This document shows positions 42,933-53,083 of a stretch of 64,000 nucleotides of DNA, one piece after another. The notes below the pieces were generated by a model that saw only the letters and a program-made list of their open reading frames with translations, made no database searches and was not told the origin of the DNA. Made by a program: the position numbers and the translations under genes. Numbering within the stretch: position 1 is the first letter of the stretch; every line of letters begins with the position of its first letter. Source of the DNA: Diphasiastrum complanatum (lineage: Eukaryota; Streptophyta; Lycopodiopsida; Lycopodiales; Lycopodiaceae); the NCBI GenBank assembly GCA_029204225.1, contig MU832018.1:27311-91310 (forward strand), in the 5' to 3' direction.

Positions 42933-44350
42933 TCTGTCAGAGACGTCAAGTTCGATGAGACCAAAATAATGGTCGACAATGATTCTACCAACTATGAAGT
43001 CTTAGGAAAGCAGTACTACAATTTGCCCACCACGACAGAGGGTGTAGAACCCAAACAGTCAAATGAAGATGTTTGAGCTCCACATCAAATGAAGAAAGGA
43101 CCGCAAGCTTGCCCAAGCTACAACTCTTGTAAACCGAGATGGTTCCAGATCCAGTCGAAGAGACAAAGGCACCAGAAGAATCTCCAAGGAGATCAATGGG
43201 AGAGCGAAGAGCGTCAGCAAGATTTGTGCTAGGCAACTTGACTTCAACATCTGAAGAGTTTTGCAGATTCAATGATGAACCACAAACATTCGAGGAATGC
43301 ATCGACAGTCTAGACAAGGACAAATGGATCCAAGCCATGAATGAGGAAATGGAGTCTATGAAGAAGAATGAGGTATGGACACTACAACCAATGCCAGACA
43401 AGCGAAAGACAATGCAATGAAAATGGGTTTACAAACTCAAGTATGGACCGAATGGAGAAGTTTTGAGATACAAGGCCATGCTTGTAGCGAAGGGTTTCTC
43501 TCAAAAATACGACATCGACTACACTAAGACCTTCTCTCTAGTGGTGAAACATGCATCCTTACGCCTATGCTTTGCATATCCAGCTGCATATGACCTCAAG
43601 ATTCACATCGTTGATGAGAAGACAATGTTCCTACATGGCGAATATAGACAAAAAAGTCTACATGGATCAACCTCCAAGTTATATCTCCGAATCACTTCCT
43701 ACCTATGCATGTCGAATGCACAGAAGTATATATGATTTGAAACAATTAGCACGACAATGGTATAAGAAGAAAGATCATGCCCTGAGATCCTTGGGATTCG
43801 AGCCTCTGATGGCTAATTCCAATCTTTATGTGAGAATCACAGATGGGAAGATCATCATTGTTGCTATGTATGTAAATGACAACCTGATACTATGTAGGAG
43901 CAAAAGTCTAATTGCAAGAGTGAAGAATGAGATCTTGAAACATTTCAAGATAATAGACCTAGGAGAAGCCAAATATTATCTAGGCTTGCAAATCGACTAC
44001 GACTATGACAAAGGAAAGCTATACCTTCATCAATCCAGGTACATCCAGAAAATCCTAGACAATTTTGGGATGATAGATTGCAAAGCGACAACAACCCCAA
44101 TGCTTGTAGGAACAATCCTGATGGACAAAGATTGTTCGAAGATAGAAGAAGAGCAAGAGATGATGCAGCACATGCCTTATAGGAGGTTGATTGGATCCTT
44201 GATGTATCTAGCAAACAACACACATCCTGACATAGCTTATGCCATATTTAGGATGAGCCAATTCAGCATAAATCCAGGCTTAGCACACTGAAAGATTACA
44301 AAGCGAATCTTACAGTTTCTTCAGCAGATGAAAGATTATGGGTTGTGTTA
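42933..44350 (+). pseudogene. Copia linker, reverse transcriptase and start of RNase H (B, part 3)
   Basis: SVRDVKFDE begins the linker. Pro/Glu-rich residues follow, then FEECIDSLDKDKWIQAMNEE, KWVYKLKYGPNGEVLRYKA and VAKGFSQKYDIDYTKTFS of RT. A stop lies near 43420 and a frameshift near 43640. Then come IYDLKQLARQWY and AMYVNDNLILC, where the catalytic YVDD has become YVND, and FKIIDLGEAKYYLGLQI, YRRLIGSLMYLANNTHPDI and a TGA at 44289 replacing Trp. The last match is KRILQFLQQMKDYGLCY. The RNase H catalytic part is lost. The Asp-to-Asn change alone would abolish polymerase activity. Confidence 0.88.
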
Positions 44351-44487
44351 TGTTCTTGTAATCTCCTGATCAACTAAGCGTGTCCTCCTCTCTACATACA
44401 TGGAGATCGTAATCATCAGTATTTGGGTGAAGGTATTCCAAGCATTCTATAAGGGAATCCCATTTAGTTTCTGCACAAGAAAGCATG
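44351..44487 (-). pseudogene. Helentron-like Rep/helicase N-domain, downstream fragment (with stub of B LTR at its left)
   Basis: Reading leftward from 44487 the minus strand encodes LSCAETKWDSLIECLEYLHP, which continues the Helentron-like protein of 53084-54814 after the G1 insertion. The SAAETRW-type motif and the following LLRxLxKL pattern fit the Helitron_like_N domain. Coding identity fades near 44410. The leftmost 70 bases resemble 30568-30640 and may be a stub of the B 3' LTR. The HUH nuclease and helicase motifs that should follow are not in the window. Confidence 0.65.
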
Positions 44488-45247
44488 TGTAGTGGGTTTC
44501 TTTCCTTGCCTAACCTGAATCCAAGATCTAGTCAATCTAGCATCAAAGAGACGGAGTTAGTTGTCATGCGTAGGTTCGTTCCCATGAGAGCGATAGTATA
44601 GTTCAGATATCGACATGAATGGAGGATCTAACACTAACATCCATTAACACTAAGATTAACACTACATCCATTAACCCTACTTCCATTAACCCTAAATCAA
44701 CAACAATGATAGAAACCTACTCTTCTCTCTCTCCCTTTCTCTCTCACAAAAAGCATAAGAAATAGCAATTCCAATAATGATCAGATCCAACAATTAGCAA
44801 AATCCAAAGAAAGCATGAGAAATGGAGGAGAAGAAAGGAAGAGCAAGGACATTCATCAATCCATTTCTAAAGAGAACCAATATGCTTTATTGATATGAGG
44901 AAATGAACATCAGGAGCAACTCGAGTTGGTCCCTTTTTATAGTAGAGAGGAGGACCTTGGCCTCTGAATCCTATTGGTCCAGTCTTGCCTCTATTTTTAT
45001 TCAAATTTAAAAAAGTGTGGGAACCATCAAAATTGGAGGGAAACCCAACTTTATTCAACAACTTGACATTTAGGCCCTGCGACATTAAAAGTCCCGCAAA
45101 AAGGCCTAAAGTCCTTTTATTGACTTTTAACTAATCAATCAAATAACTATGTGGTCATCGGGTTGGACTTACACACGCAGGGTGCCAAATCCCTCTCACT
45201 TATTAACTAGGGTTAGGGTTGCCTTGGGATCCGCAAACCCTCCAACA
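44488..45247 (-). repeat. 3' LTR of G1
   Basis: 760 bp, starting TGTAGTGGGTTTC and ending AACCCTCCAACA. It includes TTAACACTA/CATTAACCC runs, a CTCTTCTCTCTCTCCC tract and a TATA box (minus-strand TACTATAAAAAGGG, about 44932-44944). Confidence 0.95.
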
Positions 45248-45297
45248 ATATCCCTTACCAAAACTGGTGGCGGTCCCACGACATCTGCAATATGCAG

Positions 45298-48097
45298 TTA
45301 TTGGGGACTTTTACTGGCTTCGCGCCGAATCTTAATTAAATGATACTGCACCTTCTCCATAAAGTCAAGACGTGCAATATTGAAATCTAAATTATGCGGC
45401 AGGAAACAACGGTGGGCTCCGACAATCCACTTGGAAGTTGTCCATGAGGTGAAGCGGGATTTCCAAGAGCCTCTCATCATAGCCGGACGGAAATACAGTC
45501 AAGCAATCGGCAGCTGATCTTTGATTTGCTCTGAGGCCATCGGCTTATTTGGATCGAATGCCAGGGTAGGAATGCAATCGTCCCATTTGGTTGCCACTGA
45601 CGCCAACAGAGTTAGATCTTTTGCAAACATTGCCGATTGTCGCACCATTGGATCCGGAGAGTGGACATACTCTCTCTGATATGCTTGTAAGGCCCGGTGG
45701 AAGTCCACTGAAATATTTCAGTTGTAAGACTGGTGGGTGATTGGCCAATTGGGCGTATGGATGGTGATTTTATCCATAGCCAATCCCAAATCTTTCCTTT
45801 TTTGTCTTCGCGGCATTGGCACGTAATAAGGATCTGCCCGCAACTGGCGAGGGCTAACGACGTAACTCCTAATTGATTCCGAAGTTTTCTCAAAAACCAT
45901 AATTCTCCATGCCGGCTGCTCTCCCAGTGTAGGTATTTTGTCCAATTCTTTGCCGGCCTCGATATCAGAGGTCTTAAATTTGAGAACCCATCCACCACAC
46001 GAGGACTCATGTGGATGCTGCTTTAAGAAGTTCTGGATCCGGTCATGGGTCTTCTGAATAAATGGCTTGTCCTTGATGATGATGGACCCTCTTGTACCGC
46101 CGATATAGTTGGCGGTTGATCTGCTAGATTTGGAGCTCCCCCTTTGGTCCATGCTCGAATAAATCCCTATATCCATCTGTACAGTTTCTTGGCACGAAGG
46201 GGAGAATTGCGGCATGATCGGGACAAGGATTTGTGGTCCGGCTTCCAACACTTGAGTGGCGGCTTTTTCATAAGCGTTGATGGTCTCTTTTGCCTTTGCC
46301 AACTTGATTGAAGCTGCTCCTTTGAACCTATCAAAGCGGCCTTGGAATCCCTGAAGGGCCACTTTGTATGTTTCCACTTTCTTGAACAAATATGCAATCT
46401 CCGTTGGCGTGATCAGATGATTGGGTATTTGTGTTTGCAGATATGCATCACGCTCAAGGGTGGTCGCATCCAATTCACCTTGAAGCCGCTGATGTAGGTT
46501 TCCAAGCGATCAGCTTGTTGTTGGGCCAGTTTCTTTTCGCTTTCAGCCTTTTCTTCATGTTGCTTGGCTATCTTCACCTCTCGATCCAGCTGGACAATTT
46601 TTTGGCTGATCAGAGTATTTTCGGATCCTAAATCAGAGATTCTCTGCTCCATTTCCTTCTTCTTATCCAGCATAGACTGGATCACTTGACCAAGGCTTGA
46701 AACTAACCCAAGAGCATCACCATCGACAGTCGTGGAGGTGACAACAGTAGGAGACCTTGATGGTACTGGCATTGGTAAGCGTGGAATAGGTGCCAAGATC
46801 TCTTCTTCTTCAAAAATATCCTTGTCTTCAAACCCTTCAGGCATCGTGGCATCAAATTGCTTTGGTGACCTTACAGCTGTGTCGACCCGAAGTGTGGCTG
46901 GGCTATCTTGTGTGGGTGGTTGCTGACTGGCATCTTCGACACCAACAGTAGCTTCATGGATATGCCCGAATCCTCTTCCAGAGGATTGGGGTTCAAAGGG
47001 CGCTGGGCTCTGGGGCATTTCCAAGATTTCGGTGGCCCCAAGGGGGTCGGAATCATCGAACATATCCATGAAGAACTGTGTGTTGGGTGAGGTTGCTTCG
47101 GTGTGCGGGGGTCAGGCGGCCTGGGCAGCCGTGATGGGAATGGTAGGCCCAATGGTCACAGACTGTCCTTGTATGGGAGCAGAGGCGAGGGAAGCATCAG
47201 AGGCGAGGGGAATGGGAAGTTTAGTGCAAACAACAGCAGGAGGTGGAAGCGCAGCTGATGAGGTATGCCTGGTACGTCGTCGTGATGCGAAAGGCAAGTC
47301 AGGAATTACGATCTCGCTGCATGGACAACGACGACTATGAGAACTTGAGGCCTGGTGAGATGACTCGGCCGGTGCTTCTTCGTAAACCAAAAGCACAGAA
47401 TCTAAGTGGAAGCCATGGATTTTGTTTTCTAAGTGAGAAGCGGCTAAGACGGACAATAGAGAGTCAGCGGCGAACTGCTGCTTTGTATTGGCCTTAATAG
47501 CTCGCTTGAGCTCACCAGAAACAGTCTTGAACTAGTTATATGGTTCAAGAGGGGCTTTGGCCAACTTTATGTGGGACTCCACTATCCTGTGAAGGATTTG
47601 AGATGTGATGCGGTCTTTCCTGAGGTTGCCAACCATCAGGAAATGATTCAACAACTGGGCAGCGGCGTGGATGGAAGGCTCAGTAATGGCTTCCAGAAGG
47701 TAGCCATCATTAGTCCAGTGCAGATCGTTGGTGAGGTTGATGTATGGCTTGATGGCCTGTTTGGCGTGCTTGTGATTGGGTGAGGCTTGCGTACCGGATG
47801 AGATTCCTATAGCTGCAAGTGAGGCCTCAGTGATGCGCACCTTGTGTGTGGCTCCTTGGAAGGTGATATAAAACTTGGATTTCTCTTCCACGTACTGAAG
47901 GCAAGAGTGATGAAATCCATATTGATGCGTCCCAAAAAGGCTCTCTCATGAATAACCATTGCAGTAAGTAGAGACTTCGCAAGGGTTATCCACTGAGTGA
48001 CCATGCTTGTGCTAGGAAGAATCATGATGTCCGTTGCAGATGGGACATCACGATGGATAGTATAGCACGGAGACTAGGAAGTATCAGTAGACGACAT
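45298..48097 (-). pseudogene. Gypsy post-pol ORF3, about 930 codons, decayed (G1)
   Basis: Starts MSSTDTS at 48097 and ends at a TAA at 45298, some 50 bases from the 3' LTR. The conserved N-terminal part has IHRDVPSATDIMILPS, RINMDFITLAFS, FYITFQGATHKVRIT and AIKPYINLTNDLHW. The middle is Ser/Pro/Thr-rich (EIVIPDLPFASRRRTR, FEEEEILAPIPRLPMPVPS). A long coiled coil follows (LDKKKEMEQRISDLGSEN, then REVKIAKQHEEKAESEKKL). The C-terminal part has KLAKAKETINAYEKAATQVL, IKDKPFIQKTHDRIQNFLK and PAWRIMVFEK. Stops lie at 48074-48076 (TAG; the G2 copy has CAG), about 47532, about 45718 and 45499; frameshifts lie near 47893 and 46440. G2 and G3 carry the same ORF. By position it equals the Athila env-like ORF, but no signal peptide or membrane segment is evident. 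Function unknown. Confidence 0.7.
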
Positions 48098-48425
48098 GAT
48101 GATCAGAAAGGAATTATAACCATGTGAGAGTGTATCAGAAGGCAATGCAAAAAATTTGGAATGCTTTGGTAGCAAGAAAAATTCGCAAGAGCTTCGCTAG
48201 CACAAGTGAAAAATGAATCGAATTCAGCCAACTTATAGGTGAATTTGGTGGGTCCATTACATTGAATAGTAGTTGGGCTGATCAATTCTGAACAAAAATT
48301 TGCAGGCATGTACAAAACTGTAAAAATAGGATATAAAAATCTCTCCGAAGGTTTCTAGGGATCTGAAAATATCAGGCGAACGTTTTCCAGGGCTGGCAAA
48401 GGATGAACCTTCGCCTAGGAGGGTC
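48098..48425 (-). other. G1 spacer between pol stub and ORF3
   Basis: Non-coding, homologous along its length to the G2 spacer (9212-9560). It carries CTCCGAAGGTT (about 48345), GGCGAACGTT (about 48374) and AACCTTCGCC (about 48407). The last two are inverted and can pair, as in G2. The pol deletion junction lies at its right end. Confidence 0.75.
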
Positions 48426-50395
48426 CTTCACCCAGTTAAGATTACAGCGATAGAACTTTGTAACCTTTGACACTGCATCAGGTACTAAAGGTATGGTATG
48501 TTCAGTGACTGATGTCGGAATACCCTTCAAATCTTGATAAGTCCATGCAAAACAATCTTGATACTTACTAAGTAGCAAAAAGAGTGCTTGATACTGTTCA
48601 GGGGTAAGTTGTGATCCCACTTGTACAATCTTTTCCGGTTCTCCTGGTCCTACAAGATTCATTGGTTGTGTCCTAGCTGGGACATCGTAAACCTCTTTAG
48701 ATTCCGGCATGTGTTCTTCAGGCACGATGTGCTTTAGATAACATGATAACCACATCATCCATTGTATAACATTTAAAATGCTCTGGCATATCATGCTGGA
48801 CTACATTTGCTTGTTCCTTTTCGAAAGGACTTATGAAGACTTCCTAGACGATGATGTCTTGCTGGAGATCTGACTTGAAGAACCATTCTTGACTTTTCCT
48901 TTGCTTTTATCCAATAGAGGTGGCACTTCCTTAAATCGATCTTTTGAGGGGGATTTTCCCATTTTAGAACCGTATTATGATGTTGCTTTGCTTGTTTCTT
49001 CATCATCGAACCTGTCATCCTGTCTCCCTTCAATATAACTACTTTGGGCGATTTGATTGTTGGTTCATCAGGAACATTACGCACTCCAAATTTGGTCGGA
49101 TCCATATGATGTAGAATCTGCTCATCCGTAAGTTCTGCATTGCCATCATAAGTTAAGGCATGGCTCATTGGTATGAGATCATCCTCAATTGGATCTGGTA
49201 TAGGTTCCGTTGATATCCAGGCTACATTCAGCACATTTAGTAGAAACGTGATTGGCATATCCAAAGTTTGATCTAACAAGGAAATCTCGCTCCTCTCTGA
49301 TTGAATATCTTGTTGACACATATATCCTGCTGTACAATCAATTGTTGCAAGAGCTTAGTTCCAATTGACAATATCCATTTGAGAATCGTAATGAACTCCC
49401 AATTTTTTCTCTGGTCGATCATAAGTGTGATCCGTTGTTGATGAATTATCATCCGCTTTTTGAACCACTGGCTTGATAGTCCAAGTCGTAGGATCAATTT
49501 TAACTGCACGTTCACGATTTTCAAAAGTGATTTTGCCGGTACCCCAGTTATGAATTACTTGTGCAACTCGTAACCATGGACGTCCTAAGAGAACTCGGTA
49601 GACATTTGGTGCTTCTGGTAAGTCCATCACGACGAAAGTAATGACAAACTGTACTCCTGCAATCCTGACAGGTATATCTTCCACCATTCCTCGTGGACGA
49701 ACTGTCGTTTGATCAGCTAGCTTAATAGCAAAAGTAGAAGGCTTAATCTTTGTAAGGCCCCATTTTGTACATAGCTTTGTAGAAATCAGGTTAACTCCTG
49801 AACCGCCGTCTATTACGGCTGCTTCTTTAGAAAATTGTCTATGTTGTATCGGTAGAGTGATATTCTTTTGTTCACTTTTCCAAGCGGCTCCAACATGGAG
49901 TACATCATTAGATTTTTCAAATCCAGCACAAAAAAGAAGCTCCTGATGGTCTTCTGATTCTTCTTGAGCTAACTTTTGCGCTAAGACTTCTTTTGCTTTT
50001 GGCACCAACTTTAGGAACTCTCCCAATGAAATATTGATCTTGCTAGACAAAATATTCATGAGTAATTCTGTATGCGGTGGTTCAGGTTTAGTCATCTTGA
50101 AGGGTTCTTTGTGATGATGGGCATACCATTGCTGAATTATCCGAGGGTTGAAGTTGCAAAAGGCAGTCTCATGGTCAGGTGAACTACACAGATGGAAAAC
50201 ACTGATTTCCATTCATTTTTTCAATTGAGGACACTCGTTCACTGTGTGATTTCCTGTACAAATAGAACACCAGACATTTTTCCTAGTAGGAAAAGTCTTT
50301 ACAAACTTCTCAGGTTCCTTGTTCGCTTCTCCGTGAAAATTTTTCAATGCTTTGATCTTCTCATCAAATTGCAACTGCAACTTTTCCATCTGTTT
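48426..50395 (-). pseudogene. Gypsy zinc knuckles, protease and RT stub (G1)
   Basis: After gag come KALKNFHGEANKEPEKFV and a zinc knuckle CSICTGNHTVNEC at about 50255-50295, a TGA, and a second knuckle-like HLCSSPDHETAFC. The aspartic protease has AAVIDGGSGVNLISTKLC (about 49790-49830) and VLLGRPWL (about 49575). A linker follows (DPTKFGVRNVPDEP). The RT beginning is LLSKYQDCFAWTYQDLKGIP, EHTIPLVPDA, KFYRCNLNWVK, after which RT stops abruptly. The finger and palm motifs, RNase H and integrase are absent. Several frameshifts lie between 49355 and 48791. G1 can move only with proteins supplied from elsewhere. Confidence 0.88.
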
Positions 50396-51091
50396 CTATA
50401 GGGTCTTCCAAAGTTTCTCGAACTCATTGAGCATCATTTCTACAGTAGCATTGGCATTCGTTGATGCAATAGTGATGGATGTCGTAGTAGTTTGCCCTGC
50501 TGTATAAGGCAACATACTGACATTCGGCTCATCATCTGAATCTTCATCCTCCTCTCGAATTGCATCGTCCATCGCATTTTGCAAAAGTGCGTACTCATTA
50601 TGACGTTTCAGTTCACGTTTGATCCGTTTAAGTAGACCTGACAAAAACCACATAATCATGGCATTCTCATTAATCAGCTCAGGTTCACACTCAGATCTGA
50701 GACGTTTCACTCTTTTGATGTAATCTTGAACCATTTCCCGCTTTTCCATTTGAATTTTACTTAAAAGTAGGAAAGGGTCTTCCATAAACTTCCGCGGTTT
50801 GAACCGTGTGATAAGGGCTCGTTTAACAACCTCCCAATCTATAAGTTCAGTTTCATCTTGGTTATAGTACCAATCTTGTGCTGCGCCCGTTAAGGCCATA
50901 TGAAACAACTTAAGTTTATCTTGAGGATAGATCTCACCATAGACCTCACAGGATTCAACATAGATCTAAAGAAATATAACTGGATCTGTTAATCCATTAT
51001 ATTTGGGTAGATCCAATCGGGGTGCTCTTCTAACAATAATTGGATTGACCTCCTGTGGAGCAGCTCCAGGAGCATCTCTAGGGGCAGCCAT
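50396..51091 (-). pseudogene. Gypsy gag (Retrotrans_gag), one or two stops (G1)
   Basis: The ATG at 51091 begins MAAPRDAPGAAPQEVNPIIV, LDLPKYNGLTDPVIFL, then a TAG at 50966-50968 where gypsy gags usually have Gln, then KLKLFHMALTGAAQDWYYN, VVKRALITRFKPRKFMEDP, MVQDYIKRVKRLRSECEPE and MIMWFLSGLLKRIKREL. These are the standard capsid blocks. The acidic tail (AIREEDEDSDDEPN) leads to a TAG at about 50396, after which gag-pol continues in frame into the zinc knuckle. Both stops fit single C-to-T changes. Confidence 0.9.
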
Positions 51092-52322
51092 CTTACAAAC
51101 TTAAATCAAATCGATGATGTGATTGGATATAGATTTTCCCAAAAAACTATTTCAGATTAGATCTGCTAGCTCTATTCTACTTTTCAAGAATCTGATTCTA
51201 TATGATGAAAAAGTACCCAAAATTTGATTAATCGATACTTCTCAGAAATGATAAATCTCTCAGAGTCTAATTCAGAATATATCAGATTTGATCCAAATTT
51301 TGACAGAGACTTGATCTGAAAAATCAAAAACTAAAAATAGGACTGGCGAAGGTTCTCTAGGCGAAGGTTGTCTCGGCGAAGGTCCAACAGTGCTAGTTTG
51401 GGATAAAAATTCTCTGAACACTTTTCTGGCAATTTCTTGAGAAATAACCTTTGTCGACTTCTCAGATGGAAGGTCTGACATAGATAAAATTATGGAGAAC
51501 CAGACGAAGATTTCTTACACAAGAAAATACAGTTTTTGTAATCTGGCGAGGGTAAAAATCAAGATTTTTTGTGATCTGATCAAGATGAATCTTTGCCGAA
51601 CTCAAAAATAGTAGTTTACTATAAATAGAATATTATGGAAACTCGGCGAAGGTTCTGGCGAAGGATCAAGAGTAATACTGATAATTTTGCAAAAAAGTGA
51701 CTTTTTGGGCAAAAATATGACAATATGACAACTGATCCTCTGGAAATCTTTCTATTTTTGGTATTATTCTTTGCAGACCTAGCAATAGATAGATCTGAAT
51801 CACATCTAAGCATAGTGAATTGGGCGAAGGTTCTTTTTCTATATTGTTTAGGGTTTTGATAATTTTTGGTGTTTTTTGGTGATTTTTTTGATGTTTCTGA
51901 AAATCTGCTGGGAATTAATCTTCGCCCTTCAAACTGAAGGTCTTGTAAACAAAACCGAAGGTGTCTGCAACTCGACGAAGGTTTCTTGAAAGAGCATAAA
52001 AAGTTCTGAGCTCTGATGACGCTTTTTGCCTCTTTTTGACCAAATTTGACAGATTTGACCAATTTTTGTTATTTTCTATGATATCTCAGATCCAAATGGA
52101 TCTTAAGATTGGTGATCTGAATAGCTTTCTCTGTTTAATAATCAGATTAGATTTCAAGCAAGCAAATCCACTCAAATCTAGCAAAATCAATCCCAAACTA
52201 ACCCTACAATGCAGTTTTAACATTATTCATGCCACGACAAGATGCCTAATGCAAGCTAACCATCAACCAAACATGCTGCAAACTGAAAAATTGGCGTAGC
52301 TCCCCGGCAACGGCGCCAAAAT
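51092..52322 (-). promoter_or_regulatory. G1 leader with primer-binding site and GGCGAAGGTT repeats
   Basis: The primer site TGGCGCCGTTGCCGGGGAG (minus strand, 52300-52318) is four bases inside the 5' LTR and is the sequence typical of Athila/Tat-type gypsy elements. The leader has no long ORF. It holds repeated GGCGAAGGTT (plus-strand sense) at about 51344, 51359, 51374, 51645, 51656 and 51826, plus CTTCGCCC (about 51922) and CGACGAAGGTTTC (about 51974). The same motif fills the pol-ORF3 spacer. Confidence 0.8.
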
Positions 52323-53083
52323 TGTAGTGGGTTTCTTTTCTTGCCTAACCTGAATCCAAGATCTAGTCAATCTAGCATCAAAGAAACGAAGTTAGTTGTC
52401 ACGCGTAGGTTCGTTCCCATGAGAGCGATAGTATAGTTCAGATTTCAGCATGAATGGAGGATCTAACACTAACATCCATTAACACTAAGCATTAACACTA
52501 CATCCATTAACCCTACTTCCATTAACCTAAATCAACAACAATGATAGAAACTTACTCTTCTCTCTCTCCCTTTCTCTCTCACAAAAAGCATAAGAAATAG
52601 CAATCCCAATAATGATCAGATCCAACAATTAGCAAAATCCAAAGAAAGCATGAGAAATGGAGAAGAAGAAAGGAAGAGCAAGGACATTCATCAATCCATT
52701 TCTAAAGAGAACCAATCTGCTTTATTGAAATGAGGAAATGAACATCAGGAGCAACTCGAGTTGGTCCCTTTTTATAGTAGAGAGGAGGACCTTGGCCTCT
52801 GAATCCTATTGGTCCAGTCTTGCCTCTATTTTTATTCAAATTTAAAAAAGTGTGGGAACCATAAAAAATTGGAGGGAAACCCAACTTTATTCACTAACTT
52901 GACATTTAGGCTCTGCAACATTAAAAGTCCCGCAAAAAGGCCTAAAGTCCTTTTATTGACTTTTAACTAATCAATCAAATAACTATGTGGTCATCGGGTT
53001 GGACTTACACACGTAGGGTGGCAAATCCCTCTCACTTATTAACTAGGGTTAGGGTTGCCTTGGGATCCGCAAACCCTCCAACA
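52323..53083 (-). repeat. 5' LTR of G1
   Basis: 761 bp, same ends as the 3' LTR. A TATA box on the minus strand lies at about 52768-52779. It contains a short AGGGTTAGGGTT run near its outer end. It is followed directly by gcatg and Helentron-like coding sequence. Confidence 0.95.

Larger units (their letters stand above)
30568..44410 (+). mobile_element. Ty1/copia element B, broken by three later insertions
   Basis: Parts in order: LTR (at least 30568-31056), primer site TGGTATGAGAGCG (31058-31070), an anonymous LTR fragment insertion (about 31110-32740), gag-protease-integrase start (32756-34612), intact element C (34613-40926), the integrase middle (40927-41092), element A5 (41093-42932), the linker-RT-RNase H start (42933-44350), and a stub similar to 30568-30640. 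The coding order and family (closest to B2) are consistent across the gaps. Part of integrase is lost at the A5 site. RNase H and most of the 3' LTR are lost at 44350. Confidence 0.75.
44488..53083 (-). mobile_element. Ty3/gypsy element G1 (Athila-like), non-autonomous, target duplication GCATG
   Basis: 8596 bp, minus strand. The LTRs are 44488-45247 and 52323-53083. gcatg occurs at 44483-44487 and 53084-53088. Internal order from the 5' side: primer site (52300-52318), a leader of about 1.2 kb with GGCGAAGGTT repeats, gag, protease, a stub of RT, a spacer, ORF3, 3' LTR. RT after the first 30 or so residues, RNase H and integrase are deleted at about 48425. About 20 differences between the LTRs by eye make it older than C. 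Confidence 0.94.

Noticed and set aside
45205-45225. AGGGTTAGGGTT in the G1 LTR ends looked like telomere repeat
   Set aside because: Only two units, present in both LTRs at the same place, so it is LTR sequence and not a telomeric tract.
47243-47497. Plus-strand ORFs opposite the G1 ORF3 (46431-47497)
   Set aside because: Shadows of the ORF3 coding on the other strand; no motif and no matching frame in G2 or G3.
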